A stretch of 64,000 nucleotides of DNA from Sipunculus nudus (lineage: Eukaryota; Annelida; Sipuncula; Golfingiida; Sipunculidae), in assembly GCA_026874595.1 (NCBI GenBank), contig CM049310.1:20252058-20316057 (forward strand). The letters run 5' to 3'. How positions within the stretch are numbered: the first letter of the stretch is position 1; each line of letters starts with the position of its first letter. The notes under the pieces were generated by a model. That model saw only the letters and a list, made by a program, of their open reading frames with translations. It did no database searches and was not told the origin of the DNA. Below, in pieces: positions 45,816 to 56,904 of the stretch. The translations under genes were made by a program, and so were the position numbers.

Positions 45816-46717
45816 TGTAACGAGTTTGGCCTTTATTTGAAACCTATATTTTTCCCTATATTTTTCTATTTATTATTCCTTGTTCTTGACGGTGTAACTT
45901 GACTTATTTAATGCTCCGGTTGTGTAGTGTAGTGCTTTTCTATAAATAGCTCAATGTATTTCGTCAGCTGGGTCAGAGGTCAGGTGCGGCCGGCCGCACT
46001 TGAACTCTACCGGCCGCACTTGACCTTTGCTGTGGAGCCAGCTCGGATTCTGATTGGCTTAGCGATTAGTCGACAAGTTGCGAGCGCTGATGCGCTTCAC
46101 TTCGAGCAGCGAACCTCCTTAGGTAAGCACGGCTGAGCCGTACCGGGGGTCCTTTTTTTATAGATAGACGTGGGCTTAACTTTGTTGGGCTGCAGTTTGT
46201 GCTGCCGGGTTAGTTTAATGCTGTAACTTTAGAGTAAACACACATTGTACTAGGATACGGGGGAAGGAATATTTTGGCTATTGTATTTTTTATGTGTCTA
46301 TACCGATAGAAAGTTTGTCATGTGTGAGCCAGTAATGGAGGCTGCACGAAGGTCTTGTAATGTTTAAAATGCTGCCGATACAGACTTAATTGTGGATAAG
46401 ATTTACATGTGTTTGTGTTAAGCGGGCGATTCTAGGTGTTTGGATTGTCCGATCATTCTCTGTATAACTTTATTTTTGTATTAAATGTCTTTTGTTTTAC
46501 GTGGGAGTTAGTTATTTGGAAGTTAAAACACAACGAGAAGTCTCCACACACAGGGATTAACCCCCTGTGGCATTTTTGACATTTCCGGTCTTAAAAATTT
46601 AACAAGACTAGGTGACGCTTTGCGGGGACCAGCACACCCGCATAGTTGCTCCCTTTCCCGGATTAATTCATAACAGCCAGGGTTCGGGTTAATGTAAAAA
46701 GGGGTAAAAACGTTACA
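45816..46717 (+). repeat. 3' LTR of the gypsy element, complete
   Basis: 902 bp with perfect 7-bp inverted ends, TGTAACG and CGTTACA. The TATAAATA box is at 45,941. The portion from 45,894 matches the 5' LTR. The first ~80 bp are present only here. Confidence 0.92.
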
Positions 46718-47100
46718 ATATCATCAATGGTCGGGGTTGGGTAGTTTTTACGTTCAAGGTTTAACGGTTTTGGATCGATACAAAGTCTCACCTTCCCATT
46801 CGGCTTCCTTACAACCACAGACGCTGATATCGAGTGTGTGGGTGTGTCCACAGGTACTATAATGTCTTTCTCTGTCACTCGCTTTAACTCATCCTTGAGT
46901 CTGCCCTTTATGGCTACAGACAGTTTTCTGGTTGGAAGTTTAACTGGTGTTATTTGTTCATTTATCTCTAAATGTAACTTTACTTTCAGCTTTCCTCCAA
47001 CATTAAACACATCATTGTAAGAGTGTATTATGGTTTCTCTTGGTACTGGTTGTCTAGAGTCTGGTGTGACGTGAAACGATGTTTGCTCTTTCTGTTATCA
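46718..47100 (-). pseudogene. mag-like Ty3/gypsy element: start of reverse transcriptase
   Basis: On the minus strand: VTPDSRQPVPRETII, NVGGKLKVKLHLEINE, then TPTHSISASVVVRKPNGKVR and RLCIDPKPLN, the beginning of a mag-type RT (the KPNGKxRxCIDPKxLN motif), up to NYPTPTIDDI at ~46,720 where the plus-strand gypsy element begins. The catalytic YxDD part is absent. Confidence 0.8.
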
Positions 47101-47149
47101 TGTGTCTGTTGCACTAATGTTCCCTTGTTCCAATATTCTTGTTACACAT

Positions 47150-47460
47150 GCACTCTTAGCTTTGATCAAATTTATCATCTGACCTGCTGTAGCACCTAGG
47201 ATAGGCTGAACATCTACTATTACAAATTCAATGCTGAACTTCTGTCTCGTTTTAGGATTTCTTGCATGTTATCTCCTTTTCCATACTGGGTGAACCTTTG
47301 TTTTATTGTACATGACCAGTATTTGGGAGTTACCAGCTAGATATTCTAACTTTGGATCTTTACAGATATCTGTACACATCATCTTGAGTAATAAATTTAA
47401 AGTAGACCAACAGTCCAATTGAAAGTCCAGTTTATGCCCAATGCACATCATTACAGTGTA
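47150..47460 (-). pseudogene. mag-like Ty3/gypsy element: protease remnant
   Basis: Reads MMCIGHKLDFQLDCWSTLNL. The position and pattern match the protease active site of mag elements (FQLDSGATCN), but the DSG triplet is degraded to DCW. Downstream come a VMYNKTKVHPV-like strand and a frame-shifted FSIEFVIVDVQPILG strand, matching the rest of the retropepsin fold. Not functional. Confidence 0.65.
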
Positions 47461-47589
47461 AAGTCTTTAGCATAGTCTTGTTCTTTGATGGTGTTCTCTT
47501 GTTCAACACTTAACATATATTCACTTGATGTTTTATCATTTGATGATGTGTCATCGATTGTATCCTGTTTTGTTTCTTTCTGCTGGCTT

Positions 47590-48250
47590 CTGCCATATTT
47601 GTTTGTCTAGGCTTGTTTCTATATTTCAATTAAAAATGATTCTTTTGGCCACAATTTCTACAGTTTCACTCCACGCTTGGCATGTTCTCTTTTAGTTGTT
47701 TGTTTGCTGTAGTATCTTACTTTATTTACCTTACACTTTTGCTGGCTACTGCTTTTATCTCTATACTGTACAGCTTGAACCTCTTCCTGGTTTATGTTCT
47801 TTATTTGTTGGCTTGTCTGCTCATTTGCACTCCAAAAGTCTATACAGTTTTTTAATATTAACTCAGAGTGCTGTAACAGTTTTCCTTGTAGCAGTATCTC
47901 TGATGCCTATGACCGCTCTGTCCCTGATCATATCATCATCTAGTGTTCCATAATTGCAATTTTTGCTAATATTCTGAATGTTGCAATGTATTGGTCAATA
48001 TTCTCATGTTGTTCTTGTTCTCTTTTATTTAAACAGTTGTACTCATATGTTTCATTAGTTTCACCAATACAATATTCTTCGGACTTCAGTATCAACATAC
48101 CAACATAATTTTTCGCCTCATCACAGGTAAATTCAAACACATCATGTACTTCTAAGGCAGCTGGGCCAATACAAGTCAGACATGTTGCAGCTCTCAGTTG
48201 TTTGTCTTGGTTGATCTGACCTATCGCTGCTTCATTATTATTCCAGACTC
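47590..48250 (-). pseudogene. mag-like Ty3/gypsy element: gag remnant
   Basis: The minus strand reads TYEYNCLNKREQEQHENIDQ, then a YIATFRILAK stretch, DDDMIRDRAVIGIRDTATRK, and near 47,660 a zinc-knuckle remnant NCRNCGQKNHF. The order matches the gag of mag-type elements, with several stops and frameshifts. The translational start is not preserved. Confidence 0.75.
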
Positions 48251-48886
48251 TCTTTAACCTTGTCTAGTTGGCTGAAACATTGCTTTTTAGGTCTAGACTC
48301 GGGGAAACCGAAAGTTCATTGGCATGTAAGAGCACGTGGGCTGCAATAGTTGCGCATTATAAATGGTATTATCGCTCATTTCTGCGAGATTTTGACGGTC
48401 GTGACTCATAGTTACGAGTCTGTTTATACGCTAGTTACCAGCCTTAAGTTACATAAAGGCAAACATTTCACTTAAAATGAGTCTCTCTTTTAAATGACAG
48501 CTATTTCTGAATCAATTTTATCAACACACGGATTCCTCATGTGAACCTACGACGCCATCTTGAACTTTCAACGTCCGAGCATAATCTGCAAGAACAAGGA
48601 TGTCTTTATGTTTTGTGGCCAACGCTTCACTGCGAATGCTGGCGCATAATGATCCGCCACTTTCTCGCCGTTTAGTACACGATTTCAGCAATAGATGTCA
48701 ACACGTAGCTTGATATGTTTGGCCTGAAACTACGCAGAGTGTGCAAAAGTCGGGTCACCAAGTTTTGTTGACATAATGGTAATAATAAGTGATTTAAGTT
48801 GTTATGATTTATTGCGGGAGTGCCACCATTTGTAAAAAAATTGGCCTAATCTGTTAAAACGAAAACCTTTATGAAAACATATTTTT
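48251..48886. other. 5' leader and possible LTR of the mag-like element
   Basis: No gene. On the minus strand TTGGTGACCCGAC (about 48,752-48,766) looks like a Ty3/gypsy primer-binding site, so the element's 5' LTR should lie immediately above ~48,770. It may be cut by the Helentron that begins at 48,887. The LTR limits could not be established. Confidence 0.45.
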
Positions 48887-48915
48887 ATGCCCCCGCCACA
48901 AAGTGGCCGGGGCAT
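48887..48915 (+). other. Helentron 5' terminus with hairpin
   Basis: Palindromic end: ATGCCCC, inner CCAC-AAA-GTGG, then GGGGCAT. The first 10 bases are the 5' member of the asymmetric inverted repeat. A CATTCCGT octamer repeat follows (48,936-48,971). Confidence 0.85.
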
Positions 48916-48979
48916 ATAGTTTTACCCATGTCCGTCATTCCGTCATTCCGTCATTCCGTCCTTCCGTCATTCTGAAATC

Positions 48980-50490
48980 AAACATTTGTACGGACTTTTT
49001 TTTCGCAATGCCTGCAGGTATTGGCCTGATTTTTGGTGTGTGGGCAGATAATGACCAGTTACAGATCGAGTTCGCATTTCGTCCAGGTTGACCTACTTTT
49101 GACCGTATGACGGCTCCTGAACATAGAAAATTTCATGAAAAAAAAAATTTTCATGACAAAGGCACATGTACGGACTTTTTTTTCGCAGTGCCTGCAGATA
49201 TTGGCCTGATTTTTGGTGTGTGGGCAGATAATGACCAGTTACAGATCGAGTTCGCGTTTCGTCCCGGTTGATCTACTTTTGACCGTATGACGGCTCCTGA
49301 ACATAGAAAATTTCATGAAAAATACAAATTTTCATGACAAATGCGCATGTACGGACTTTTTTTTCGCAGTGCCTGCAGATATTGGCCTGATTTTTGTTTT
49401 GCGGGCAGTTAATGACCAGTTACAGATCAAGTTCGCATTTCGTCCCGGTTGACCTACTTTTGACCGTATGACGGCTCCTGAACATAGAAAATTTCATGAA
49501 AAATACAAATTTTCATGACAAATGCACATGTACGGACTTTTTTTCGCAGTGCCTGCAGATATTGGCCTGATTTTTGGTGTGTGGGCAGATAATGACCAGT
49601 TACAGATCGAGTTTGCGTTTCGTCCCGGTTGACCTACTTTTGACCGTATGACGGCTCCTCAACATAGAAAATTTCATGAAAAATACAAATTTTCATGACA
49701 AATGCACATGTGAGGACTTTTTTTTCGCAATGCCTGCAGATATTAGCTTGATGTTTGGTGTGTGGGCAGATAATGACCAGTTACAGATTGAGTTCGCGTT
49801 TTGTCCCAGTTGACCTACTTTTGACGGTATGACCACTCCTGAACATAGAAAATTTCAGGAAAAATTGAAATTTTCATGATAAATGCACATGTACAGACTT
49901 ATTTTTGGTGTGTGGGCAGATAATGACCAGTTACAGATCGAGTTCGCGTTTTGTCCCAGTTGACCTACTTTTGACGGTATGACCACTCCTGAACATAGAA
50001 AATTTCAGGAAAAATTGAAATTTTCATGATAAATGCACATGTACAGACTTTTTTTCGCAGTGCCTGCAGATATTAGCCTGATTTTTTGTGCAGATTATGA
50101 CCAAGTTTGCCTTTTGTCCTGGTTGACCTACTTTTACCGTATGACGGCTCCTGAATATAGAAAATTTCATGAAAATATAGAAATTTTCCAGACAAATGCG
50201 TATGTACAGTCTTTTTTTTGCAGTGCTTGCAGATATTGGCCTAATTTTTGGTGTGTGGGTGCATAATAACCACTTACAGATCAAGTTCGTGTTTATTCTT
50301 GGTTGACCTACTTTTGACCATATGACGGCTCTTGAACATTGAAAACTTCATGAAAAATAGAAATTTTCATGACAAATGCACATGTACGGCCTTGTTTTTA
50401 TCGCAAAGCTTGCAGATATTATCCTGTTTTTGGTGTGTGGGCAGATTATGACCAGTAACAGATCGAGTTCGCATTTCAAGCGAGCTGAAA
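48980..50490 (+). repeat. Helentron 5' tandem array, ~180-bp units
   Basis: Nine units. The recurring word gtacRgac/gt starts at 48,988, 49,168, 49,349, 49,530, 49,710, 49,891, 50,041, 50,204 and 50,384. The spacing is 180-181 bp except for two shortened units (150 and 163 bp). The first five are nearly identical and later ones diverge. Each contains a self-complementary block around AAATTTCATGAAAAAT and ATTTTCATGAC. No coding. The array sits just inside the 5' terminus. Confidence 0.92.
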
Positions 50491-50690
50491 CTTTTTATTT
50501 ACATATTTAAGTCATCACCAGGGTAAGTCAATATACTACACAAGTTCTTTATTCTTCTATGGGCAATGATGCTATCTGTCTCTGCAACTTCACTTATGCA
50601 CACGTATTTAATCAGTTCTCAGCTCACTAGGCTACTTAGTGGTATTGCCGCAATAACTTACGAAGCATATGAAGCATTTCATAAAACTCA

Positions 50691-51072
50691 TAAGAAATTT
50701 TAATCAATAAAATATCTTGCCTAAGTTCAATTTCCAGCAAAATCTGTGCATATTTAATGAGGTTAGATGTCACTTAACTTTGGAGGCACCTTGAGGCACC
50801 TTGGTAACTCACCAAAAAATCCTATAGATTTTCATGAAACTCATGATACTTATTAACCAATACAGTTTCTCACCTAAATTACATTCTTATGAAAAAACCA
50901 CATATTTAATGAGGTCAGAGGTTACCACACTTTCGAGGCATCTTGGTGACTACTAAAAATTCTAACAATTTTCATTAAACTATTCAAACCTATTTACAAA
51001 TAGAGTTTCTCACCTGAATTGCATTCTCATCAAAATTCACACATATTTAATGAGGTCAGAGATCACCTGATA
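50691..51072 (+). repeat. Imperfect ~130-bp triplicate
   Basis: Three diverged units marked by 'catatttaatgaggt(c/t)ag' (near 50,750, 50,905 and 51,045), preceded by 'tttctcacct(a/g)aatt'. They lie inside the Helentron between the 5' array and the coiled-coil ORF. Confidence 0.65.
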
Positions 51073-51151
51073 CACAATAGCTGTATAATGCACATTTGTT
51101 ATGCTCTTGTTTGTATGTATTTCTGAATTTTTCTGTCTTCCACAGTACAAG

Positions 51152-51649
51152 ATGGCATACAGTAAACCTGATTTAGAGGAGCCCATAAAGAACTTTCATG
51201 CTTATATAAACTCATGCCGGTTGCTTGTCTCAGATTTAGCCAGGAAACATCACATACCAGACAAAAGTTCTGAGCTTGTAGAACTGAATGACACTCTGGT
51301 CCACATGAAGGACAAAATGACACAAATGTCAGAGCATGCCAGGCAGTACAACAGTACTTTGGAAACACTAAAGAAAGACTTGAAAAATGAAAAATCAAGA
51401 GTAAAAGGTCTTCAAGCTAGTCTCACTTTCATGAGAAGCCCCACTTACAAAAAATTTATACGTGACTCAAAACAAGATGGAGAATGCACTGCAACTGACT
51501 CAAAACAAGATGGAGAATGCCCTGCAACTTCCAGGAAAAGACTCTTCCCTGATGAGGATATCTCAGATGATTCCCTTGTAGCTGCTACAGAGGAGCTCAC
51601 ATCCCCACCTGACCCCAGACAACAGTCTACAGTGGTTCATGATCAGTAG
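51152..51649 (+). CDS. Helentron-internal coiled-coil ORF, unknown function
   Basis: 165 residues from Met 51,152. A splice acceptor (tctgtcttccacag) ends at 51,147, so it is probably a spliced exon. The middle is strongly helical with heptad character (LNDTLVHMKDKMTQMSEHAR and following to about residue 95). The C-terminal third carries an exact-looking duplication (DSKQDGECTAT, DSKQDGECPAT) followed by a basic/acidic stretch SRKRLFPDEDISDD. No known domain was recognised. It lies inside the element, on the same strand and upstream of Rep-helicase, so it may be an accessory protein or a captured host exon. Confidence 0.55.
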   Translation: MAYSKPDLEEPIKNFHAYINSCRLLVSDLARKHHIPDKSSELVELNDTLVHMKDKMTQMSEHARQYNSTLETLKKDLKNEKSRVKGLQASLTFMRSPTYKKFIRDSKQDGECTATDSKQDGECPATSRKRLFPDEDISDDSLVAATEELTSPPDPRQQSTVVHDQ

Positions 51650-52400
51650 TATATAATATGTAGGTCAGCAGTCTCTGGTTCCCTGTGGCTGTATATGTTG
51701 CATTCAAAAACTTCACTGATGAAGTTTGTGTTTAACATCATCAGTATATTGTACAGATGTAAGCAGTAGTCGGAGTGCTACTAGTCCTACAGTAAGATCT
51801 TGTATTTTGTTCATAAAATGATCAGTACAAAATATAATAACATATAAAAATAAATGATAAACATAACTGATTCTTTTCAGTTTCTTTTTGTTTTGTAATC
51901 AGAATACAGCAATATGTGACTTTACTTTATAGGCTGTGCATATATCTGAGATTATGTTCTGTATTTTATTATAAAATAATTATAGTTTTAAATAAAACAT
52001 TTCAGGTGGAGATGTATTTCATGATCAGTAGTATATAATATGTAGGTCAGCAGTCTCTGATTCCCTGTGGCTGTATAGGCTGCATTCAAAAACTTCACTG
52101 ATGAAGTTTGTGTTTAACATCATCAGTATATTGTACAGATGTAAGCAGTAGTCGGAGTGCTACTAGTCCTACAGTAAGATCTTGTATTTTGTTCATAAAA
52201 TGATCAGTACAAAATATAATAACATATCAAAATAAATGTTAAACATAACTGATTCTTTTCAGTTTCTTTTTGTTTTGTAATCAGAATACAGCAATATGTG
52301 ATTTTATTTTATAGGCTGAGCATATATCTGAGATTATGTTCTGTATTTTAATAAAAAATAATAATAGTTTTAAATAAAACATTTCAGGTGGAGATGTATC
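51638..52400 (+). repeat. 381-bp tandem duplication in the Helentron
   Basis: Two nearly identical copies, offset 381 bp (for example ttcaggtgga at 52,001 and 52,382). Each begins ttcatgatcagtag and ends with a splice-acceptor-like tttcag followed by gtggagatgtat. The first copy overlaps the end of the coiled-coil ORF. Confidence 0.85.
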
Positions 52401-53775
52401 CAAATGTCTGCATACTCCTGTTTTCAAGTATTGTATTACATGGGGTTTGGGACACTATATACAGCAAATTCCATGGCAACTGTATACCTGCTCATTTTAA
52501 CACCCATCATGCCTTCTGTAGCTCTTCTTCTCTCACTTCTTTTCCATTTAAAAAAGTTTCCAACCCCCATGGATATACTACTTAAGGCATTCATTTCCAG
52601 TTGCTCAATATGGCATGTTTCAAACCATCATTTGTACAAGTGATGCATGTTAATATATTAAGAAAGAGAGTTACTTTAGTCTTTTGTGATAAAACTTTTA
52701 CACAGTCAATCTTGGCTGGGTTTTCAAAAGTAGCCCTCTTAGTAAATAATTTGTGATAGTAATATAATAGTTCTAAATATTTCCCATGATGGTTCATCTT
52801 AAAATGACATCGACAGTTATTGTAGGTTAAGGAATTCATTTTTTATTTGCTTTATAAGGCATGTCTATATCAATAATATGTTAAGAGTCTACAAGCTTTG
52901 CATGGTAATACATGAAAAATATTAGACTTCCCTAAGTATTTTATGACATAATTTGAGAATGTTAATCATCCCCCATTGTTTTCATTGATATGGTTATTTA
53001 CAACTCCATTCTGCTGATAATAGTAATTTTTTTCCTTAATAACTCTTCTTTTACACTGAATAAAATTATTATGGATTGAGAAGTTCAGAAATCAAAACAT
53101 TTACTTTTGTTTGATTTGATATATTTGACAAATATATTATTGCTTTTCCTATATAAATCATGTAAATAACTCTTGAGGATATGATTTAATTAGATCAGTT
53201 TTATAACTACATTAAAACAAATTGTGGTTCAAATATTATGTTAAATAACATAAAAGTTGTAGAAAATATTAGATCTAGTGGGTAAAATTTTTATGGGTCC
53301 TCTATGCTGTAATTCCCGTGATTCATTAAGCACATGTACATAAAATATATGTCATCATTCTCTGTTATATAATAATTTTTCTATTTTCTCTTTTCAGCTA
53401 CTCTGGATTCACATGTTCCTCAGGCAGAAATCTGTGTTTATTCTGATTTGTTAAATAAAAACAAGTGTTTATCAAACAGTACTATACTATTTGTTCAAAT
53501 ATTTTTTAAGATCAGAAAATGTGCTATTTACACTTTTCCATAGACATTCAATTGTGAGTTTTCTATAATGAATGTACATTTATCTATCTCTGTATATTTG
53601 ATATGTAATATCAGCACATGACATCATACCTGGCAGCTGAGTGTCATAAACCATTGGCCCTTGTTCTGAATAGGTCTACGTGTACTTTCATAAAAGTAAA
53701 TGTACAGTTAAATCATAAGAATACATCAGGTTCAAGGCTGCTTTTCAGTGACAGATATTTATTTTCCAGAGTAAA
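52401..53775. other. AT-rich part of the Helentron, no firm gene
   Basis: A plus-strand open stretch (52,404-52,640) encodes two hydrophobic segments, but it has no family signature and its start sits at the duplicated acceptor. The remainder is AT-rich, with no recognisable exon before 53,776. Confidence 0.5.
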
Positions 53776-53850
53776 ATGCCAAAGCTAAAAAGACAAACCT
53801 CCATTCAGAAGTTAGCCAAAGAAAGAGAAAGGATAAGAAATTTCAGGAGG
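53776..53850 (+). CDS. Helentron gene exon 1
   Basis: 25 codons from ATG 53,776: a basic N-terminus, MPKLKRQTSIQKLAKERE and on to FRR. The donor AGG|gtaaat at 53,850/53,851 and acceptor ctcacag at 54,169-54,175 define a 325-bp intron that keeps phase 0 into the frame starting at 54,176. Confidence 0.65.
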
Positions 53851-54175
53851 GTAAATGCTATGTATGCTCCTCATAAAAAGGGACTGAATTATAATCTATT
53901 TTAGATGACACAGACGTTTGAAGTTCAAGAAATGATATATATTTCTAAAGTTTTTGGAGTTCTTAAAAGATTTTCACAACTCAGCTATATTGGCACTTAT
54001 CGAGATGTAGATGCCAAACATATATTTATTTGCAAAGTGAAAAATCTACAATTGTTACTTTAAATCAGCTCAGCTTATACCAATTTATATTATACTTACT
54101 TTAATCACAGACCTTAAATTCCCATTTGCACAACATGAACTTCGTATTCACTTAATTTCCACTGTCTGCTCACAG

Positions 54176-55480
54176 GCACAACACTGTGAAGACTCTACAT
54201 ATGAGCCCAAGACCTCAAGTAGACACACCAATCAGAAAACATCATTCCAACAAAACGATAGCCAGGGGAAACAGGACAATAAAGAGACAAATGTACAAAA
54301 ACAAATCGGAACTCAAAGACTTGATTCTGATGCTTTTTTCTTAGCATTGGACCGAGAAATAAATCAAAGACGACAGTTTTTTAAAAGAAAACGAGATGAC
54401 ACTATATTTGCTCCACAACAAAAGTGTATAAAAATTACTTTAGATCACACCATTCCACAGGTTGATGTTGATACTGCTGAAAACCGTAAGCAACATCCTT
54501 CTACACCCCAACTAGATCAAACAAATAACATACACACTAGTGTGCAACAAATAAGTTGTCAGCAGATACAAGAGCAAGATCAACTTAATTCTAATATACT
54601 AAAGACCTGGAGACAAGGAAGAACTTTACACAAGATTGCATTGGACAAAGAAAAAGATAGATTAAGAAAAACAGTAAAGAAACAGACCCTTACAGAAGCA
54701 CAACAACACGAGATTATGAACAAAAACAGAAAAAGCCAAGAAGCCATTAGGCAAAACAAAGATAAAAGAACTAAAGCTGCTGATAGATTAAAAGACAAAA
54801 AAAAGAAAGGCATACAAGAAAAGTACTCTTACAGAAACACAACAACAGGAAATAATGAAGAAAAACACAGAAAGCCACACAGCCATTAGGCAAAAGAAAG
54901 ATGAAAGAGCAAAAGCTGCTGATAGATTAAAAGACAAAAAAAGAAAAGCATCCAAGAAAAGTACTCTTACAGAAACACAACAACAGGAATTCATGACGAA
55001 AAACACAGAAAGCCACAGAGCCATTAGACAAAAGAAAGATGAAAGAGGAAAAGCTGCTGAAAGATTAAAAGACAAAAAAATAAAAGCATAAAAGAAAAGT
55101 ACTCTTACAGAAACACAACAACAGGAATTCATGACGAAAAACACAGAAAGCCACAGAGCCATTAGACAAAAGAAAGATGAAAGAGGAAAAGCTGCTGAAA
55201 GATTAAAAGACAAAAAAATAAAAGCATAAAAGAAAAGTACTCTTACAGAAACACAACAACAGGAATTCATGAAGAAAAACACAGAAAGCCACAGAGCCAT
55301 TAGACAAAAGAAAGATGAAAGAGGAAAAGCTGCTGAAAGATTAAAAGACAAAAAAAGGAAAGCATACAAGAAAAGTACTCTTACAGAAACACAACAACAG
55401 GAAATGATAAAGAAAAACACAGAAAGCCAAGCAGCCATTAGGCAAAAGAAAGATGAAACAACAAAAAGCTGCTGATAGAT
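54176..55480 (+). pseudogene. Helentron N-terminal region with six 138-bp coding repeats
   Basis: Exon 2 begins with ~165 hydrophilic residues (CEDSTYEPKTSSR, ending in a K/R-rich part). It then enters repeats of exactly 138 bp (46 codons): aagtactctt recurs at 54,821, 54,959, 55,097, 55,235 and 55,373, with a diverged first unit near 54,683. The unit reads KKSTLTETQQQEFMTKNTES then HRAIRQKKDERGKAAERLKD, highly charged and helical. Short R/K/E-rich repeats are common at the N-terminus of Helitron-like proteins. Two units contain TAA, and a 1-nt indel separates unit 1 from unit 2. The perfect multiple-of-three period shows it expanded under coding constraint. Confidence 0.8.
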
Positions 55481-56904
55481 TAAAAGACAAAACAAGGAAA
55501 AGCAGCAAAAAAAAAAAATCAATGACAGCCTCTTGCAAGGAAGCTATCAAAAAGTTTTATGCTGATATTCAAAACTTTCCTAACTATATTTGCACATGTT
55601 GTAGAAGACTTTTATATCACCGTAGTGTACAAATTGTTTCAAATAAACTAAACACTGTAAATGACGAAATCATTCAAACCTGTCTGACAGGCAGGAAATC
55701 AGTAAACAACAAGGAATGGATTTGTACTACTTGTTTGTCCTACATAAAAAAGAACCGAATACCACCACAAGCACGCTGTAACTTAATGGAAGTTCCCCCA
55801 CAGCCACAAGAACTCAAAAGCTTATCATCACTTGAGAAGAGACTGATTTCTAGACGAATTCCATTTATGAAATTGTTGGCACTGCCTAAAGGGAAGCAGA
55901 CTGGAATAAAAGGATCAGTTGTCAATGTACCAGTTCATGAAGATTCTGTTTGCAAATCACTACCTCGCACACCTACAGAAGCTGGATTGATTCCACTGAG
56001 ATTAAAAAGAAAAATTTCATACAAAAGCCATTATTCCTTCCAGTATGTTCGACCACAAGCTGTCCTGGCTGCTGTTCGCTGGTTGCGGTCTTACAATCAT
56101 TTATACAAAACTGCAACATTCAATAATGACTGGATAGAAGATTGTGTGGCTGAAGATGCTGAAATGTGGGAAGATCTCACAAATGAAAGTGATATGGATT
56201 CGGTAAAAGAACCCAATTCTGGAAATACCATTGTAGATAGCTCCCCTAGAATTCCAGATAATTGTTGTACAATGGAAAATGCTACATGTACACATACAGA
56301 AACTCCTTCAACAAGTACAGATGCTTCAGACAGAATTACAACTGCTACACATACAACTTTTTCAAACACAAATACAAAAACACCAGCTACAAATACAAAT
56401 ATTCAGTCCGAAGATTCAGATGAGGATGATTACACAGATGATCCTGTTTCAAAGCTCCGAGGAGTTAAATTTGACACCTGCATTCAGCCAACTGATCAAG
56501 CAGCTGCTGTTGACAAAATCCTGAACATGTCCCCTGGTGAAGGTAAAACACCCATTCAAATACTAATGGATGAGCATTTTGAAGAGTATGTATTTCCTCA
56601 TCTGTTATCCACAGGAAAGTATGGGTGGAACTATAAACGTCCAGTTAAATTAACAGCTAAGAAGTATTTTAAGCAAAGGGTTCTTGATGAAAACCAGACA
56701 TTTGCCAAAGACATTGAGTATCTCTTTGCAGCACAAGCCATAACAGAAACAAAACAAATCATGGACAGTATGAGCATTGCAATGAGAAAATCATTCAGAG
56801 GATCTCTTGATAATACACCCATCACAGCAAACACTGCTCGAAACCCTGAAATGATAAATCAGTTTCTCCTTAAAGATGCAGGATATAGATATAAAGCCGG
56901 TTAG
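55453..56904 (+). pseudogene. Helentron: cysteine-rich domain and Helitron-like N domain
   Basis: Starts at the last repeat. Two CxxC pairs (ICTCCRRLL and WICTTCLSYI) and the LSSLEKRLISRRIPFMKL to KGKQTGIKGSVVNVPV stretch match the DUF6570-type region that precedes Rep in many Helitron-like proteins. A low-complexity Thr/Asn/Ser linker follows. Then comes the start of the Helitron-like N domain, YFKQRVLDENQTFAKDIEYL and FAAQAITETKQI. The frame ends at TAG 56,902. Rep continues in another frame from ~56,885. Confidence 0.8.

Larger units (their letters stand above)
35197..46717 (+). mobile_element. Young Ty3/gypsy LTR retrotransposon (whole element)
   Basis: An 11.5-kb plus-strand element: 5' LTR, primer-binding site, 2.4-kb repetitive leader, gag, PR, RT, RNase H, integrase, an extra ORF, PPT and 3' LTR. 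The order PR-RT-RH-IN places it in Ty3/gypsy (Metaviridae). The LTRs differ by about 15 substitutions plus small indels over ~825 bp by eye, so insertion is recent. The copy is defective: frame changes in gag (~38,970), PR/RT (~40,400), RT/RH (~41,797) and RH/IN (~42,347), plus in-frame stops at 40,165, 44,419 and 44,596. It lies inside an older mag-like element of opposite strand. No target duplication is seen, and the left LTR lacks its first ~80 bp. Confidence 0.93.

Noticed and set aside
48980-50490. Possible CRISPR-like array
   Set aside because: The whole ~180-bp unit is repeated without unique spacers, and the context is a eukaryotic transposon.
52404-52643. Small hydrophobic ORF in the Helentron
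   Set aside because: No family match, and its start lies at a duplicated splice acceptor; not strong enough to call.
54788-55522. 244-codon antisense frame that looks like a multi-pass membrane protein
   Set aside because: It is the complement of the lysine/glutamate-rich 46-codon repeats of the Helentron gene; the hydrophobicity is an artefact of antisense reading.
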